Assembly (NCBI GenBank): GCA_903845115.1
Contig: CAIMWE010000084.1
Span: 1 to 50,899 of the forward strand
Direction of reading: 5' to 3'
DNA from: an uncultured Acidobacteriota bacterium
GTDB taxonomy: Bacteria > Acidobacteriota > Thermoanaerobaculia > UBA5066
Length of the DNA stretch: 50,899 bases
Shown: one piece after another, positions 34,144 through 42,229 of the stretch
How the letters are laid out: each line of letters opens with the position of its first letter
How positions within the stretch are numbered: the stretch's first letter is position 1
Made by a program: the position numbers and the translations under genes
Notes under the pieces: generated by a model
Seen by the model: only the letters and a program-made list of their open reading frames with translations
What the model was told of the DNA's origin: nothing
Database searches by the model: none

Positions 34144-36057
34144 ATGACCGAGACACGGACCGAAACACTGGAGTTCCGGAGCGAGCTCCGGCAGGTGCTC
34201 CACCTGATCACCCACTCCCTCTACTCGCACCGCGAGGTCTTCCTGCGCGAGCTGATCTCGAACGCCAGCGATGCGATCGACAAGATCCGCTTCGCCGCCC
34301 TCGCCGACGAGGGGCTCCTGGAAGGGGACCACGACTTCAAGATCCGGCTCCTGGCGGACGAGGCGGCCGGCACGTTGACCGTGTCGGACAACGGCGTCGG
34401 GATGACCCGCGACGAGGCGGTCGAGAACCTCGGGACGATCGCGAAGTCGGGGACGCGCGCCTTCCTCGAGAAGCTCTCCGAGACCGATCCCGAGAAGCGC
34501 CCGGGGCTGATCGGACAGTTCGGCGTCGGCTTCTACTCGGCCTTCATGGTGGCCGACAAGGTGGCCGTCACGACCCGTGCCGCCGGGGCCGGGCACACGG
34601 CCGTCCGGTGGGAGTCCGACGGGCAGGGGACCTTCACGGTCGAGCCGGCGGAGAGGGCGGGCCGGGGAACCGACGTCGTCCTCCACCTGAAGGACGACGA
34701 GAAGGAGTTCCTGAAGGAGTGGCGGCTCCGTCAGCTGGTGAAGCAGTTCTCCGACTTCGTCGAGCACCCGGTCGTCATGGACGTCGAGAGGAGCGAGCCC
34801 GGGCCCGACGGCAAGGGCGAGAAGAAGACCGTCACCGAGACGCTCAACTCGCAGAAGGCCCTCTGGCTCCGCCCGAAGACGGGGGTGACCAAGGAGGAGT
34901 ACGAGAGCTTCTACCGCCTCGTCTCGGGCGACTACGGCGAGGTGGCCAAGACGATCCACTACGCGGCGGAGGGGACGACCGAGTTCAACGTCCTCCTCTT
35001 CATCCCGGCGCGGATGCCGGTGGCGTTCCGGTGGGGAGAAGCGAAGGTCGGGCCCCGCCTCTACGTCCGCCGGGTCCTCATCATGGACCACTGCGAGGCG
35101 CTGCTGCCGCCGTGGCTCCGGTTCGTCTCGGGCGTGGTCGACTGCCCCGACCTCCCGCTCAACGTCTCGCGCGAGACGGTGCAGCGGAACCCGATCCTGG
35201 ACCGGATCAGGAAGAACGTCGTCAAGTCGGTCCTGAAGGCGCTCGAGGAGCTGAAGAAGGACGAGCCCGAGGCCTACGCCTCGTTCTTCAAGGAGCTGGG
35301 GACGGTCCTGAAGGAGGGCGTCGCGCGCGACCACGAGCATCGGGCGGCGCTCGCGGACCTCCTCCTCGTCGAGTCCGTGAAGACCGAGGGAGGGAAGCGG
35401 ACCACCCTCGCCGACTACGTCGCCGCGATGCCGGAGGAGCAGAAGGAGATCTGGACCCTGTCGGGCGAGAGCCGGGAGCAGCTCCTCGGCTCTCCCGTCC
35501 TCGAGGCGTTCCGGGCGAAGGGGTGGGACGTCCTGCTCCTGACCGACCCGGTCGACGAGTTCGCGTTTCCGGCCCTCGAGTCCTACAAGGAGAAGCCGGT
35601 CCGCGCCGCCGACAGGGGAGGCGTTCCCGATGCCGTCGGAGCTCCGCCGCCCGCGGAGGAGTCGGCCCGCTTCGCGTCCCTCTTCGCGACCCTCGCGTCC
35701 CGGATCCCGGACGTCAAGGAAGTCCGTCTCTCGAGCCGCCTCACGGAGAGCGCCTCCTGCCTCGTCGCCGAGGAAGGGGAGATGGGAGCCAACATGGAGC
35801 GCCTCCTCCGGAACGCGGGCGCCGGGGTCGACGTGAAGGAATCCAAGCGGATCCTGGAGCTGAACGGATCCCACCCGGCCGTCGAGGCCCTCCGCGCGCT
35901 CCACGAGAAGGCCCCCGACGACCCGCGCGTCGAGTCGTTCGGGAAGCTCCTCTACGAGCAGGCGGTCATCGCCGAGGGGTCGAAGCTCAAGGACCCCGCC
36001 GGATTCGCGAAACGGGTCAACGAGCTCCTGGTCAAGGGGGCCATCGACCCGGCCTGA
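34144..36057 (+). CDS. htpG: Chaperone HtpG (Hsp90)
   Basis: 637 residues, full length. The N-terminal GHKL ATPase carries ELISNASDAIDKIRF, VSDNGVGM and IGQFGVGFYSAFMV. The middle domain has LNVSRETVQRN, and the C-terminal dimerisation domain ends near LVKGAIDPA. It is an ATP-driven chaperone for late folding of client proteins in the cytoplasm. ATG at 34144 is preceded by ggagga 8-10 bases away. It probably shares a transcript with rluA. Convergent with the sensor kinase gene; both stops lie in one stem-loop. Confidence 0.97.
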   Translation: MTETRTETLEFRSELRQVLHLITHSLYSHREVFLRELISNASDAIDKIRFAALADEGLLEGDHDFKIRLLADEAAGTLTVSDNGVGMTRDEAVENLGTIAKSGTRAFLEKLSETDPEKRPGLIGQFGVGFYSAFMVADKVAVTTRAAGAGHTAVRWESDGQGTFTVEPAERAGRGTDVVLHLKDDEKEFLKEWRLRQLVKQFSDFVEHPVVMDVERSEPGPDGKGEKKTVTETLNSQKALWLRPKTGVTKEEYESFYRLVSGDYGEVAKTIHYAAEGTTEFNVLLFIPARMPVAFRWGEAKVGPRLYVRRVLIMDHCEALLPPWLRFVSGVVDCPDLPLNVSRETVQRNPILDRIRKNVVKSVLKALEELKKDEPEAYASFFKELGTVLKEGVARDHEHRAALADLLLVESVKTEGGKRTTLADYVAAMPEEQKEIWTLSGESREQLLGSPVLEAFRAKGWDVLLLTDPVDEFAFPALESYKEKPVRAADRGGVPDAVGAPPPAEESARFASLFATLASRIPDVKEVRLSSRLTESASCLVAEEGEMGANMERLLRNAGAGVDVKESKRILELNGSHPAVEALRALHEKAPDDPRVESFGKLLYEQAVIAEGSKLKDPAGFAKRVNELLVKGAIDPA

Positions 36058-36093
36058 GGGATTGCGTCGAGTCGCGGGCCGGGCCCTCAGGCC
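36051..36093. terminator. Bidirectional stem-loop spanning both stop codons
   Basis: Perfect 10-bp arms ggcctgaggg (36051-36060) and ccctcaggcc (36084-36093) with a 23-base loop. Each arm contains the last codon and TGA of one of the two convergent genes (htpG and the sensor kinase). It is well placed to end both transcripts, though no T-run follows. Confidence 0.55.
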
Positions 36094-38990
36094 TCGTTAG
36101 CCAGGTACGCCACGAGCCGCTCGTACTCGAAGCGCTCGGCCAGGTCCCGCAGGACCCGGGCGGCGCCGGGGTCGCTCTCGGAGACCTCCTCCGCCAGCGC
36201 CTGCACCCGGTCGAGGTCCGCCCGGACGACGGCCGCCCGGAGCGCCTCGCGCAGCGGGCCGGGGATGCCCCTTCCGGGTGGAGCGGCTCCCTCGGAGGGC
36301 CGGGCGGCGGCCTCGCCCTCCAGGACGAACCGGACGCCGAGGTTGCTGCCCACCACGCGCAGCAGCTCGGCCACGCGGAACGGCTTGCTCACGAAGTCGT
36401 CCCCGCCCGCGCTCTCCACCTCCCGGCGATCCTCCTCGAAGACGCTCGCGGTGACGGCGACGATCGGCACCCTCCCGCCCTTCTCGGCGGCCCGGATCGC
36501 CCGGATGGTCGAGAGACCGTCCATCCCCGGCATCCGGAGGTCCATGAGGACGAGATCGGGACGCCACGCGGAGAAGAGCTCCAGCGCCTGGGCGCCGTCG
36601 TTCGCCGTCCGCACCTCGAAGCCGACCCGGCCCAGCATCTGCTCCAGGAGCTCGCGGTTCTCCGAGATGTCGTCGGCCACCAGCACCCGGCGGCGCGTCT
36701 CGCCGGGCGGCAGACCGATGACCCGCCGGGGCTCGACCCAGGCCGCCGGGCCGGGGGTGGCGAGAGGCGTGACCGGCAGGGAGAGGGTGAACGTGCTCCC
36801 GGCGCCGGGGCGGCTCTTCACCGTGATGTCGCCGCCCATCAGGCGTGCGAAGCCCTGGCTGATCGCCAGTCCCAGCCCGGTCCCGGTGCTCGCCTCCCGT
36901 CCGGTGCGAGTCTGCTCGAAACGCTGAAAGAGCCGCGGGAGGTCCTCCCCGGCGATCCCCGGGCCGCTGTCCTCCACCTCGACGACGAGCCGGAGGCCGG
37001 TGTCCGGGCCCGGCTCGGCCCGGAGCCGGAGCTCCACCCCCCCCTTCGCCGTGAACTTCACGGCGTTCCCCATCAGGTTGATCAGGATCTGCCGGAGCTT
37101 CGTCTCGTCCGTCTCGACGTGCCGCGGCAGGCTCGCCTCCCGGCCGACCTTCAGGAAGAGACCCTTCTCCGCGGCCCTGAGCTGGAACATCGACTCGAGG
37201 TCCCAGACGAGGTTGGCGAGGTCGGTCTCGGCCATGCTCGCGGTCACCCGCCCCGCCTCGATCTTCGACATCTCGAGGACGTCGTTGATCAGGCCCAGGA
37301 GGTGCTCGCCGCCCCGGCGGATCGACTCCAGCTGCCCTCGCTGCCGGGCGTCCAGGCCCGCGTCGTCCAGCAGGAGCTGCGAGAACCCGAGGATGGCGTT
37401 CATCGGCGTCCGGATCTCGTGCGACATGCTCGCCAGGAAGACGCTCTTGGCCCGGTTCGACGCCTCCGCCGCCTCCTTCGCCTCGGCCAGGCTCTTCGCC
37501 TCCCGGGCCAGCAGCTGCTCGGTGAGGTCCTGGAACGTCCCCGTGGTGCGGACCGTCCGGCCGTCCTTCCCGAGCTCGTTCTGCCAGCGCGTCTTCACCC
37601 AGCGAACGCTGCCGTCGGGGAGCAGCAACCGGTGGTCCGCTTCCTGCGGCGCGTCGGTCGAGAGGGACCGGCGGTACGCGCGGTTCACCCGCTCCCGGTC
37701 GTCCGGGCGGACGGCCGCGGAAAGGACGCCCGGGTCGGCTCCCCCGGCCTGCGGCTCGAGGCCGAGGATCCGGTATCCCTCGTCGGAGAGGGAGAGCCGG
37801 CTCCTCCCGAGGTCCAGCTCCCAGACGCCGACGTGCGCCATCCGCTGCGCCTCGCGGAGGAGGGCCTCGTTCTCGAGGAGGACCTGGCGCGACGTCTGGC
37901 GCTCGACGGCGAGCCCTACCTGGGCGGCCACGGAGCTCAGGAACACCCGGTCCTTCTCCGAGTACCGGCCGGGCGTCCCGAAGTCCTGCACGGCCATCAC
38001 GCCGATCGTCCTCGCGCCCTTCTTCAACGGGGCCCCGAGCCAGGAGGCCGAGGGGGTGCCGACCCGGTCGACCTCGCCCCGCCTGGCGAGATCGGCGGCG
38101 ACCTCCGGCGTGACGATCAGCGCTTCGCCGGTCCTGACCACGTACGCTCCCAGGCCCCGGGCGAGGTCTACCCGAGACGGCACCTCGTCGTGCTGGTCGA
38201 CCGCGTAAAGGCTCTCGAAGAGTCCCGTGCGCGGGTCGCCGATCAGGGCGAAGAAGCTCTCGGCGTAGAGGACCCGCTTCAGCGACGCGTGGACGAGCTT
38301 CAGGAACTCGCGCGGGTCCGGAGTGGAGGCGAGCCCCTCCATGATCTCCAGGAGAGCCTGGCGCTCGAGCGTCTCCGCCTCGTTCTGACGCACCCGGATC
38401 TGGATGCGGGTGAGGATCCCGGCCACGACGGCGAGCACCCCGAGGGCGGCGAGGGCGGCGCCGAGGAGCGTGTCGCGCCGCAGCCCTCGGAGGATCCGGT
38501 CGGTCCTCGAGTCGGTCACCTCGAGGCGCAGCCACCCGACCGGCCGGTCCGCGCGGATCAACCGCCAGATCGTCTGGCGGCCGTCTCCGGCCCGTTCGTG
38601 GAGGGCGCCGGTCTGGCTCGCCGGCAAGGGGAGGGTCGCCTCGCCGTAAACCGGCACCAGGTCGTTGCTGTCCGCCGCCTGGCGCACGTGGGCGAGCACC
38701 CGCCCTTCCGTGTCGGCGATCAGCGCCGACTCGAGACTCCGGTCGGCCAGGATCTGCCGGAGACGGCTCTCGAGCAAGCCGTAGTCGCGCGTGAGCGTGC
38801 TGTCAACCAGGGCGTTGGCCAGCCCGTCGGCGAGGCCGAGGGTGGCGCGCGTCCGCTCCTCGTGGATCAGGTCGATCGTCCGGAGGTAGGTCCAGGTCCC
38901 TCCCGCCATCAGGAGGGCCAGCAGGACGACGGCCCCGAGCAGGGCGTTCTCGAAGACGAAGAGGGAGGGAGAGCGCCCCTCCTCAGTCAC
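36087..38990 (-). CDS. Hybrid sensor histidine kinase
   Basis: 967 residues. Membrane helices at about 13-35 and 174-192 enclose a periplasmic sensor domain (36-173). Then GAF (about 210-365), PAS (about 385-495), a dimerisation domain with the phospho-accepting His524 (SMSHEIRTPMNAILGF), and an HATPase domain (about 625-740; NLMGNAVKF, DSGPGIA, TGTGLGLAI). The receiver domain (about 768-885) has DD at 773-774, Asp817 (LVLMDLRMPGMDG) and Lys869. It should pass phosphate to an HPt or response regulator encoded elsewhere. The GTG start lies 8 bases inside the end of the PhnD-like gene, so the binding protein and kinase are co-produced, which suggests ligand sensing through that protein. Confidence 0.93.
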   Translation of the reverse strand: MTEEGRSPSLFVFENALLGAVVLLALLMAGGTWTYLRTIDLIHEERTRATLGLADGLANALVDSTLTRDYGLLESRLRQILADRSLESALIADTEGRVLAHVRQAADSNDLVPVYGEATLPLPASQTGALHERAGDGRQTIWRLIRADRPVGWLRLEVTDSRTDRILRGLRRDTLLGAALAALGVLAVVAGILTRIQIRVRQNEAETLERQALLEIMEGLASTPDPREFLKLVHASLKRVLYAESFFALIGDPRTGLFESLYAVDQHDEVPSRVDLARGLGAYVVRTGEALIVTPEVAADLARRGEVDRVGTPSASWLGAPLKKGARTIGVMAVQDFGTPGRYSEKDRVFLSSVAAQVGLAVERQTSRQVLLENEALLREAQRMAHVGVWELDLGRSRLSLSDEGYRILGLEPQAGGADPGVLSAAVRPDDRERVNRAYRRSLSTDAPQEADHRLLLPDGSVRWVKTRWQNELGKDGRTVRTTGTFQDLTEQLLAREAKSLAEAKEAAEASNRAKSVFLASMSHEIRTPMNAILGFSQLLLDDAGLDARQRGQLESIRRGGEHLLGLINDVLEMSKIEAGRVTASMAETDLANLVWDLESMFQLRAAEKGLFLKVGREASLPRHVETDETKLRQILINLMGNAVKFTAKGGVELRLRAEPGPDTGLRLVVEVEDSGPGIAGEDLPRLFQRFEQTRTGREASTGTGLGLAISQGFARLMGGDITVKSRPGAGSTFTLSLPVTPLATPGPAAWVEPRRVIGLPPGETRRRVLVADDISENRELLEQMLGRVGFEVRTANDGAQALELFSAWRPDLVLMDLRMPGMDGLSTIRAIRAAEKGGRVPIVAVTASVFEEDRREVESAGGDDFVSKPFRVAELLRVVGSNLGVRFVLEGEAAARPSEGAAPPGRGIPGPLREALRAAVVRADLDRVQALAEEVSESDPGAARVLRDLAERFEYERLVAYLANEA

Positions 38991-39864
38991 CGCCGGCCAC
39001 CACGAACGCCTCGAGGCCCAGCGTCTCCAGCGGCCGGTAGTCCCGCGCGTAGTCGGCGGCGACGGGCACGGGGAGGAGGACCTTCTCGAGCAGGGGCCGC
39101 CCCGACGGATCGGCGCCCAGGGCGATGATGGCGGACGCCACCGCTTCGCGCACCGCGGCCGGAACGCGGGGGTGGGCGGAGAGGGGGTGGGACGCGTAGG
39201 AGGGAGTCTCCCAGAGGACGCGGAGGCTGTTCCGCAGCGCTTCCGGCTCTCGAAGGTAGGTGTTGTTGACGCCTCCCCCGGCCACGACGTCCCTGGCGGC
39301 CACCGCCCGGTAGACGTTGCTGTGGGTCTTGACCCACCGCGGCTGGATCGTCACCCGCTGCCGCGCCAGGGAGGCCCGGATCAGAAGCGAGGCCGCGAAG
39401 GCGTTCGGCGCCGGGAACGCGAGGGTGGCGCCGGCCAGCTGGCTGACGGAAGCGATCGGGCTTTCCTTGCGGACCACGAGGAGCCCGGACAGCTTGCTCC
39501 GGTCGTCGCGGACGAGCGGCACGTACCCCTGGCGGCGCTTCGCCATCACCTGGTGATAGGGGTTCATGAAGGCGAGGTCCGGCTCGCCCGCGAGGAGAGC
39601 CTCCTCGAACGACGGGATCGAGGTCGCGACGTGGATCTCGAAGCACTGCCCCGTCGCCTTGCCCACCCGTTCGAGGACGGGCGTCCACGCCGCAAAGAGG
39701 TCAGCGGCGGTGACCTGCGGGACGAGGTGGACCGACAGCGGCTTCCGGGCGGCGCGATCGCCCACGCATTCGGCTCGGGCGTCGATCCCGAGGGCCAGGA
39801 TCGCCAATCCCACGGTCCGGAGAGCGAGCCGCGCCACGACGTTCACCCGAAGATCGCTGACCAT
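38983..39864 (-). CDS. PhnD-like phosphate/phosphite/phosphonate-binding protein
   Basis: 293 residues with a signal peptide (LALRTVGLAILALGIDARA). Periplasmic binding protein type 2 fold of the PhnD family: LSVHLVPQVTAADLFAAW, PDLAFMNPYHQVM, a lobe-crossing KTHSNVYRAVAARDVVAGG and the late ADYARDYRPLETLGL. Family members bind phosphonates or phosphite for ABC uptake. Here no permease or ATPase is adjacent; the next gene is a membrane sensor kinase and overlaps it by 8 bases. Some PhnD-like proteins act as ligand receptors for such kinases, and that is the preferred reading. ATG start at 39864. Confidence 0.82.
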   Translation of the reverse strand: MVSDLRVNVVARLALRTVGLAILALGIDARAECVGDRAARKPLSVHLVPQVTAADLFAAWTPVLERVGKATGQCFEIHVATSIPSFEEALLAGEPDLAFMNPYHQVMAKRRQGYVPLVRDDRSKLSGLLVVRKESPIASVSQLAGATLAFPAPNAFAASLLIRASLARQRVTIQPRWVKTHSNVYRAVAARDVVAGGGVNNTYLREPEALRNSLRVLWETPSYASHPLSAHPRVPAAVREAVASAIIALGADPSGRPLLEKVLLPVPVAADYARDYRPLETLGLEAFVVAGGD

Positions 39865-40000
39865 GCCGCGATTGTAGGCCGTTCGAAGGACCCCGAAACG
39901 GGTGGAGGGACGCGAGGGGGACGGCCTCCCAATCGGGTCCTCGTAGGACGAAGAGCGACCCGGTCGACCCCGGCGAGGTGGTTCTTCCGGGTCAAGGAGG

Positions 40001-40061
40001 GGTAGCGGAGGGCGAAGCCCGACGCGCAGGGGAACACCGGCGGCGCCGGGTTCCCCTGGTC
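40001..40061. repeat. 61-bp direct repeat, copy 1
   Basis: Identical to 40100-40160, offset 99 bases. The right half is itself palindromic (ggggaacaccggc ... gccgggttcccc with a ggc loop), so each copy can form a stable hairpin, as REP-like elements do. Between the copies lies another imperfect stem (cagaggcgcg / cacctctg). Confidence 0.9.
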
Positions 40062-40099
40062 CATGTTGGCCGCCCTCGGCAGAGGCGCGAAGCACCTCT

Positions 40100-40160
40100 G
40101 GTAGCGGAGGGCGAAGCCCGACGCGCAGGGGAACACCGGCGGCGCCGGGTTCCCCTGGTC
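40100..40160. repeat. 61-bp direct repeat, copy 2
   Basis: Exact second copy of 40001-40061, ending 11 bases before the long stem-loop at the end of the phosphofructokinase gene. Confidence 0.9.
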
Positions 40161-40171
40161 AACTGCAGCCG

Positions 40172-40218
40172 ATGACCGTGATTACTGATCGCGAACGCGA
40201 TCAGTAATCACTGGTCAT
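40172..40218. terminator. Long stem-loop over the phosphofructokinase stop codon
   Basis: Arms 40172-40193 and 40196-40218 pair almost perfectly: a core of 16 bp (gtgattactgatcgcg and its complement) plus 6 bp more after one unpaired base at 40212, with a two-base loop. The right arm encodes the last codons and TGA of the phosphofructokinase gene. Likely ends or protects its mRNA; no T-run. Confidence 0.6.
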
Positions 40219-41409
40219 GATGAATAGCGGCTTGTTCTCGAAATTCTCGTACCGCGGGCGCAGCCGGTCGGCCACGTAGTACTTGTTGATGTCGACCATC
40301 TTCTTGCGGCTCGTCACCACGTCGATCGGGACGTTGTCGTAGCGGCCGTTCCGGACGTTCACCAGGCGGCCGTACGTGTGCGAGAGGACCAGGTCGAGCG
40401 CCAGGTTTCCGAAGGCCATCGGGACGATCGAGTCGAGGGCGTCGGGGTCTCCGCAGCGGACCAGGTACCCCAGCCGCTGGCTGATCGAGTTCACGCGGCG
40501 GCCGCCGTTGAACTTTGGTGAGAGGGCCTTCAGCCGGTCGGCGATGACGTCGCCGATGCCGCCCAGCTTCTTGTGCCCGTACATGTCCTTCTCCTGGTCC
40601 GAGAAGACCATCTCGGACATCCCCTCGAACTTCGCCCCTTCCGACACCAGGACGACGCTGTACTTGCTCGGGTTCGTCGTCCGGTCGGCCACCAGGAGCT
40701 CCGTCAGGCGCTCGAGGTTGAACTCGTGCTCCGGGATGACGCACCGGTTCGCCGCGCCGGCCATCGTCGGGAGGAGCGCCGTGAAACCGGCGTAGCGGCC
40801 GAAGACCTCGAGGACCAGGAACCGCTCGTGGCTCCCCGCCGAGGTCCTGAGGGCGTGGGTCATCTCGATGGTCCGGGTGACGCACGTCGAGAAGCCGATG
40901 CAGTAGTCGGTCCCCGGGACGTCGTTGTCCATCGTCTTGGGGATGGCGATCACCTTGACCCCCTCGCGGTGGAGCCGCTCGCCGTAGGAGAGGGTGTCGT
41001 CGCCGCCGATCGGGATCAGGATGTCGATCCCGAGCTTCTCGATGTTCGCGAGGACCTCCGGGGTGAGGTCGTTCGTCTCTCCCGCGTACTTCTCCCGGAG
41101 GTGCTCGGGGACGTTCGCCCTTGGCACGTGGGAGGGGCGCGTCCGGGACGTGTGGAGGAAGGTCCCCCCGGTCCGGCCCACCTTGTTGACGTGCTCCTCG
41201 GTCAACTCCACCGCGCACTCGGGGTCGAGAGCGGCCTGGCTCCGGTCCAGCTCGATCAGTCCCGCCCACCCGCGGCGGATCCCGATGACCCGGTAGCCCT
41301 CCCGCCGGGCCCGCACCGTGATGGCCCGGATCGCCGGGTTGAGTCCCGGGACGTCTCCGCCGCCGGTCAGGATGGCGATCGTTCCGCGTTTCGTGCTCAC
41401 GTTCATCAT
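40201..41409 (-). CDS. Phosphofructokinase, probably PPi-dependent
   Basis: 402 residues. PFK fold with TGGGDVPGLNPAIR at the start, GGDD (135-138) and PKTMDND (157-163), Asp161 being the catalytic base position. In ATP enzymes the two discriminating sites are Gly (GGDGS and PGTIDND). Asp138 and Lys158 here are the combination found in pyrophosphate-dependent enzymes, which catalyse reversible fructose-6-phosphate to fructose-1,6-bisphosphate conversion. ATG at 41409 (a second ATG follows directly) after gcgaggag. The last codons lie in a long stem-loop. An annotation as ATP-PFK would conflict with these residues. Confidence 0.9.
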   Translation of the reverse strand: MMNVSTKRGTIAILTGGGDVPGLNPAIRAITVRARREGYRVIGIRRGWAGLIELDRSQAALDPECAVELTEEHVNKVGRTGGTFLHTSRTRPSHVPRANVPEHLREKYAGETNDLTPEVLANIEKLGIDILIPIGGDDTLSYGERLHREGVKVIAIPKTMDNDVPGTDYCIGFSTCVTRTIEMTHALRTSAGSHERFLVLEVFGRYAGFTALLPTMAGAANRCVIPEHEFNLERLTELLVADRTTNPSKYSVVLVSEGAKFEGMSEMVFSDQEKDMYGHKKLGGIGDVIADRLKALSPKFNGGRRVNSISQRLGYLVRCGDPDALDSIVPMAFGNLALDLVLSHTYGRLVNVRNGRYDNVPIDVVTSRKKMVDINKYYVADRLRPRYENFENKPLFIMTSDY

Positions 41410-41472
41410 GGCTCCTCGCTCCTCTGGCTCGTCGTCAGGGGGGAATGATCTCAGAGCCGGGCCCACGCGAGA

Positions 41473-41501
41473 AGCCGCCCCTCCAGCCGGAGCGGGCGGC
41501 T
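41473..41501. terminator. Possible terminator after the OmpA-like gene
   Basis: Arms agccgccc (41473-41480) and gggcggct (41494-41501) with a 13-base loop, in the 142-base gap between the OmpA-like gene and the phosphofructokinase gene on the minus strand. No clear T-run. Confidence 0.3.
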
Positions 41502-41551
41502 CTGGGTCCGGACAGCGGTGCCGGGGGCCAGCCGGGGCGCCCGGCGCGGGC

Positions 41552-42202
41552 CTACTCGAGGACGACGATGACCACCCGGCGGTTCTTCGCCCGCCCCTTG
41601 GCCGTCTTGTTCGGCTCGACCGGGAGCGTGTCGCCATAGGAGATCGTCGACATCCGGCCGAGAGGGAGCTTGTGCTCTCGCGACAGGTAGCGCCGCACGG
41701 CCTCGGCCCGCTGCTGGCCGAGCATGTCGTTGAACGACGAGTCGCCCGTATCGTCGGTGTGCCCCTGGATCTCGAGGTAGACCCCCTTGCCCACTTCCTT
41801 CACCTTCGCGGCGAATTCGTCCAGGGCGACCTTCGCTTCCTTCGTCAGCTCGTAGGAGGCGGTCTTGAAGCGGACCCGGTCCTCGGTGAACGACTGCTGG
41901 AAGACGACTTTTCCTTTCGCAAGGACGCCGGCCTCCTGAGCGCGCTTGAGCGCCTCGGCGGCGGACTGGCCGAGCTGCTCGATCTGCTTGCCCTGCTCGT
42001 CCACCTTCCCGTCGGTCGCCTTCTGCTTCTCCTGGAGCTCCTCGACCTGCGTCTCGACCGACTCGATCTTCTTGTCGGTCTTCGCCTGGACCTCGGCAAT
42101 CCTCTTGTCGACGTCCGACGTCGTGGCGCAGCCAGTCAGCGCCATCGTCGCGACGGCGATCGCTGCCGCAAGGGCTCCCGAAACGGGGATCGTGCTCTTC
42201 AT
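41552..42202 (-). CDS. OmpA-domain lipoprotein (Pal-like)
   Basis: 216 residues. Lipoprotein signal with ALTGC (Cys25), a coiled coil (about 30-90, Lys/Glu/Gln-rich), and an OmpA C-terminal peptidoglycan-binding domain (about 100-216) with YLEIQGHTDDTG, the LGQQRAEAVRRYL helix and NRRVVIVV at the end. It should tether the outer membrane to peptidoglycan. The coiled coil recalls Lpp or Braun-type spacers more than classical Pal. ATG at 42202; 28 bases downstream of the VWFA gene. Confidence 0.87.
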   Translation of the reverse strand: MKSTIPVSGALAAAIAVATMALTGCATTSDVDKRIAEVQAKTDKKIESVETQVEELQEKQKATDGKVDEQGKQIEQLGQSAAEALKRAQEAGVLAKGKVVFQQSFTEDRVRFKTASYELTKEAKVALDEFAAKVKEVGKGVYLEIQGHTDDTGDSSFNDMLGQQRAEAVRRYLSREHKLPLGRMSTISYGDTLPVEPNKTAKGRAKNRRVVIVVLE

Positions 42203-42229
42203 CAGTTTCTCCTTCAGCGTCTCGTCGGT

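Larger units (their letters stand above)
39865..40200. other. Non-coding spacer with repeats and hairpins
   Basis: No gene was found in these 336 bases. The spacer holds the upstream region of the PhnD-like gene (to about 39950), two 61-bp direct repeats each with an internal hairpin, and half of a long stem-loop that reaches into the end of the phosphofructokinase gene. Confidence 0.6.

Noticed and set aside
34608-39128. A 1506-residue open frame on the plus strand across htpG and the sensor kinase gene
   Set aside because: It is a shadow frame of GC-rich DNA: it lies out of frame over htpG and antisense to the kinase, its residues are Arg/Pro/Gly/Ala repeats without any family features, and both underlying genes are certain.
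40001-40160. Repeat pair as a CRISPR array
   Set aside because: Only two copies, repeat unit of 61 bp with an internal palindrome, a 38-base interval that is itself part of a hairpin, and no cas genes.
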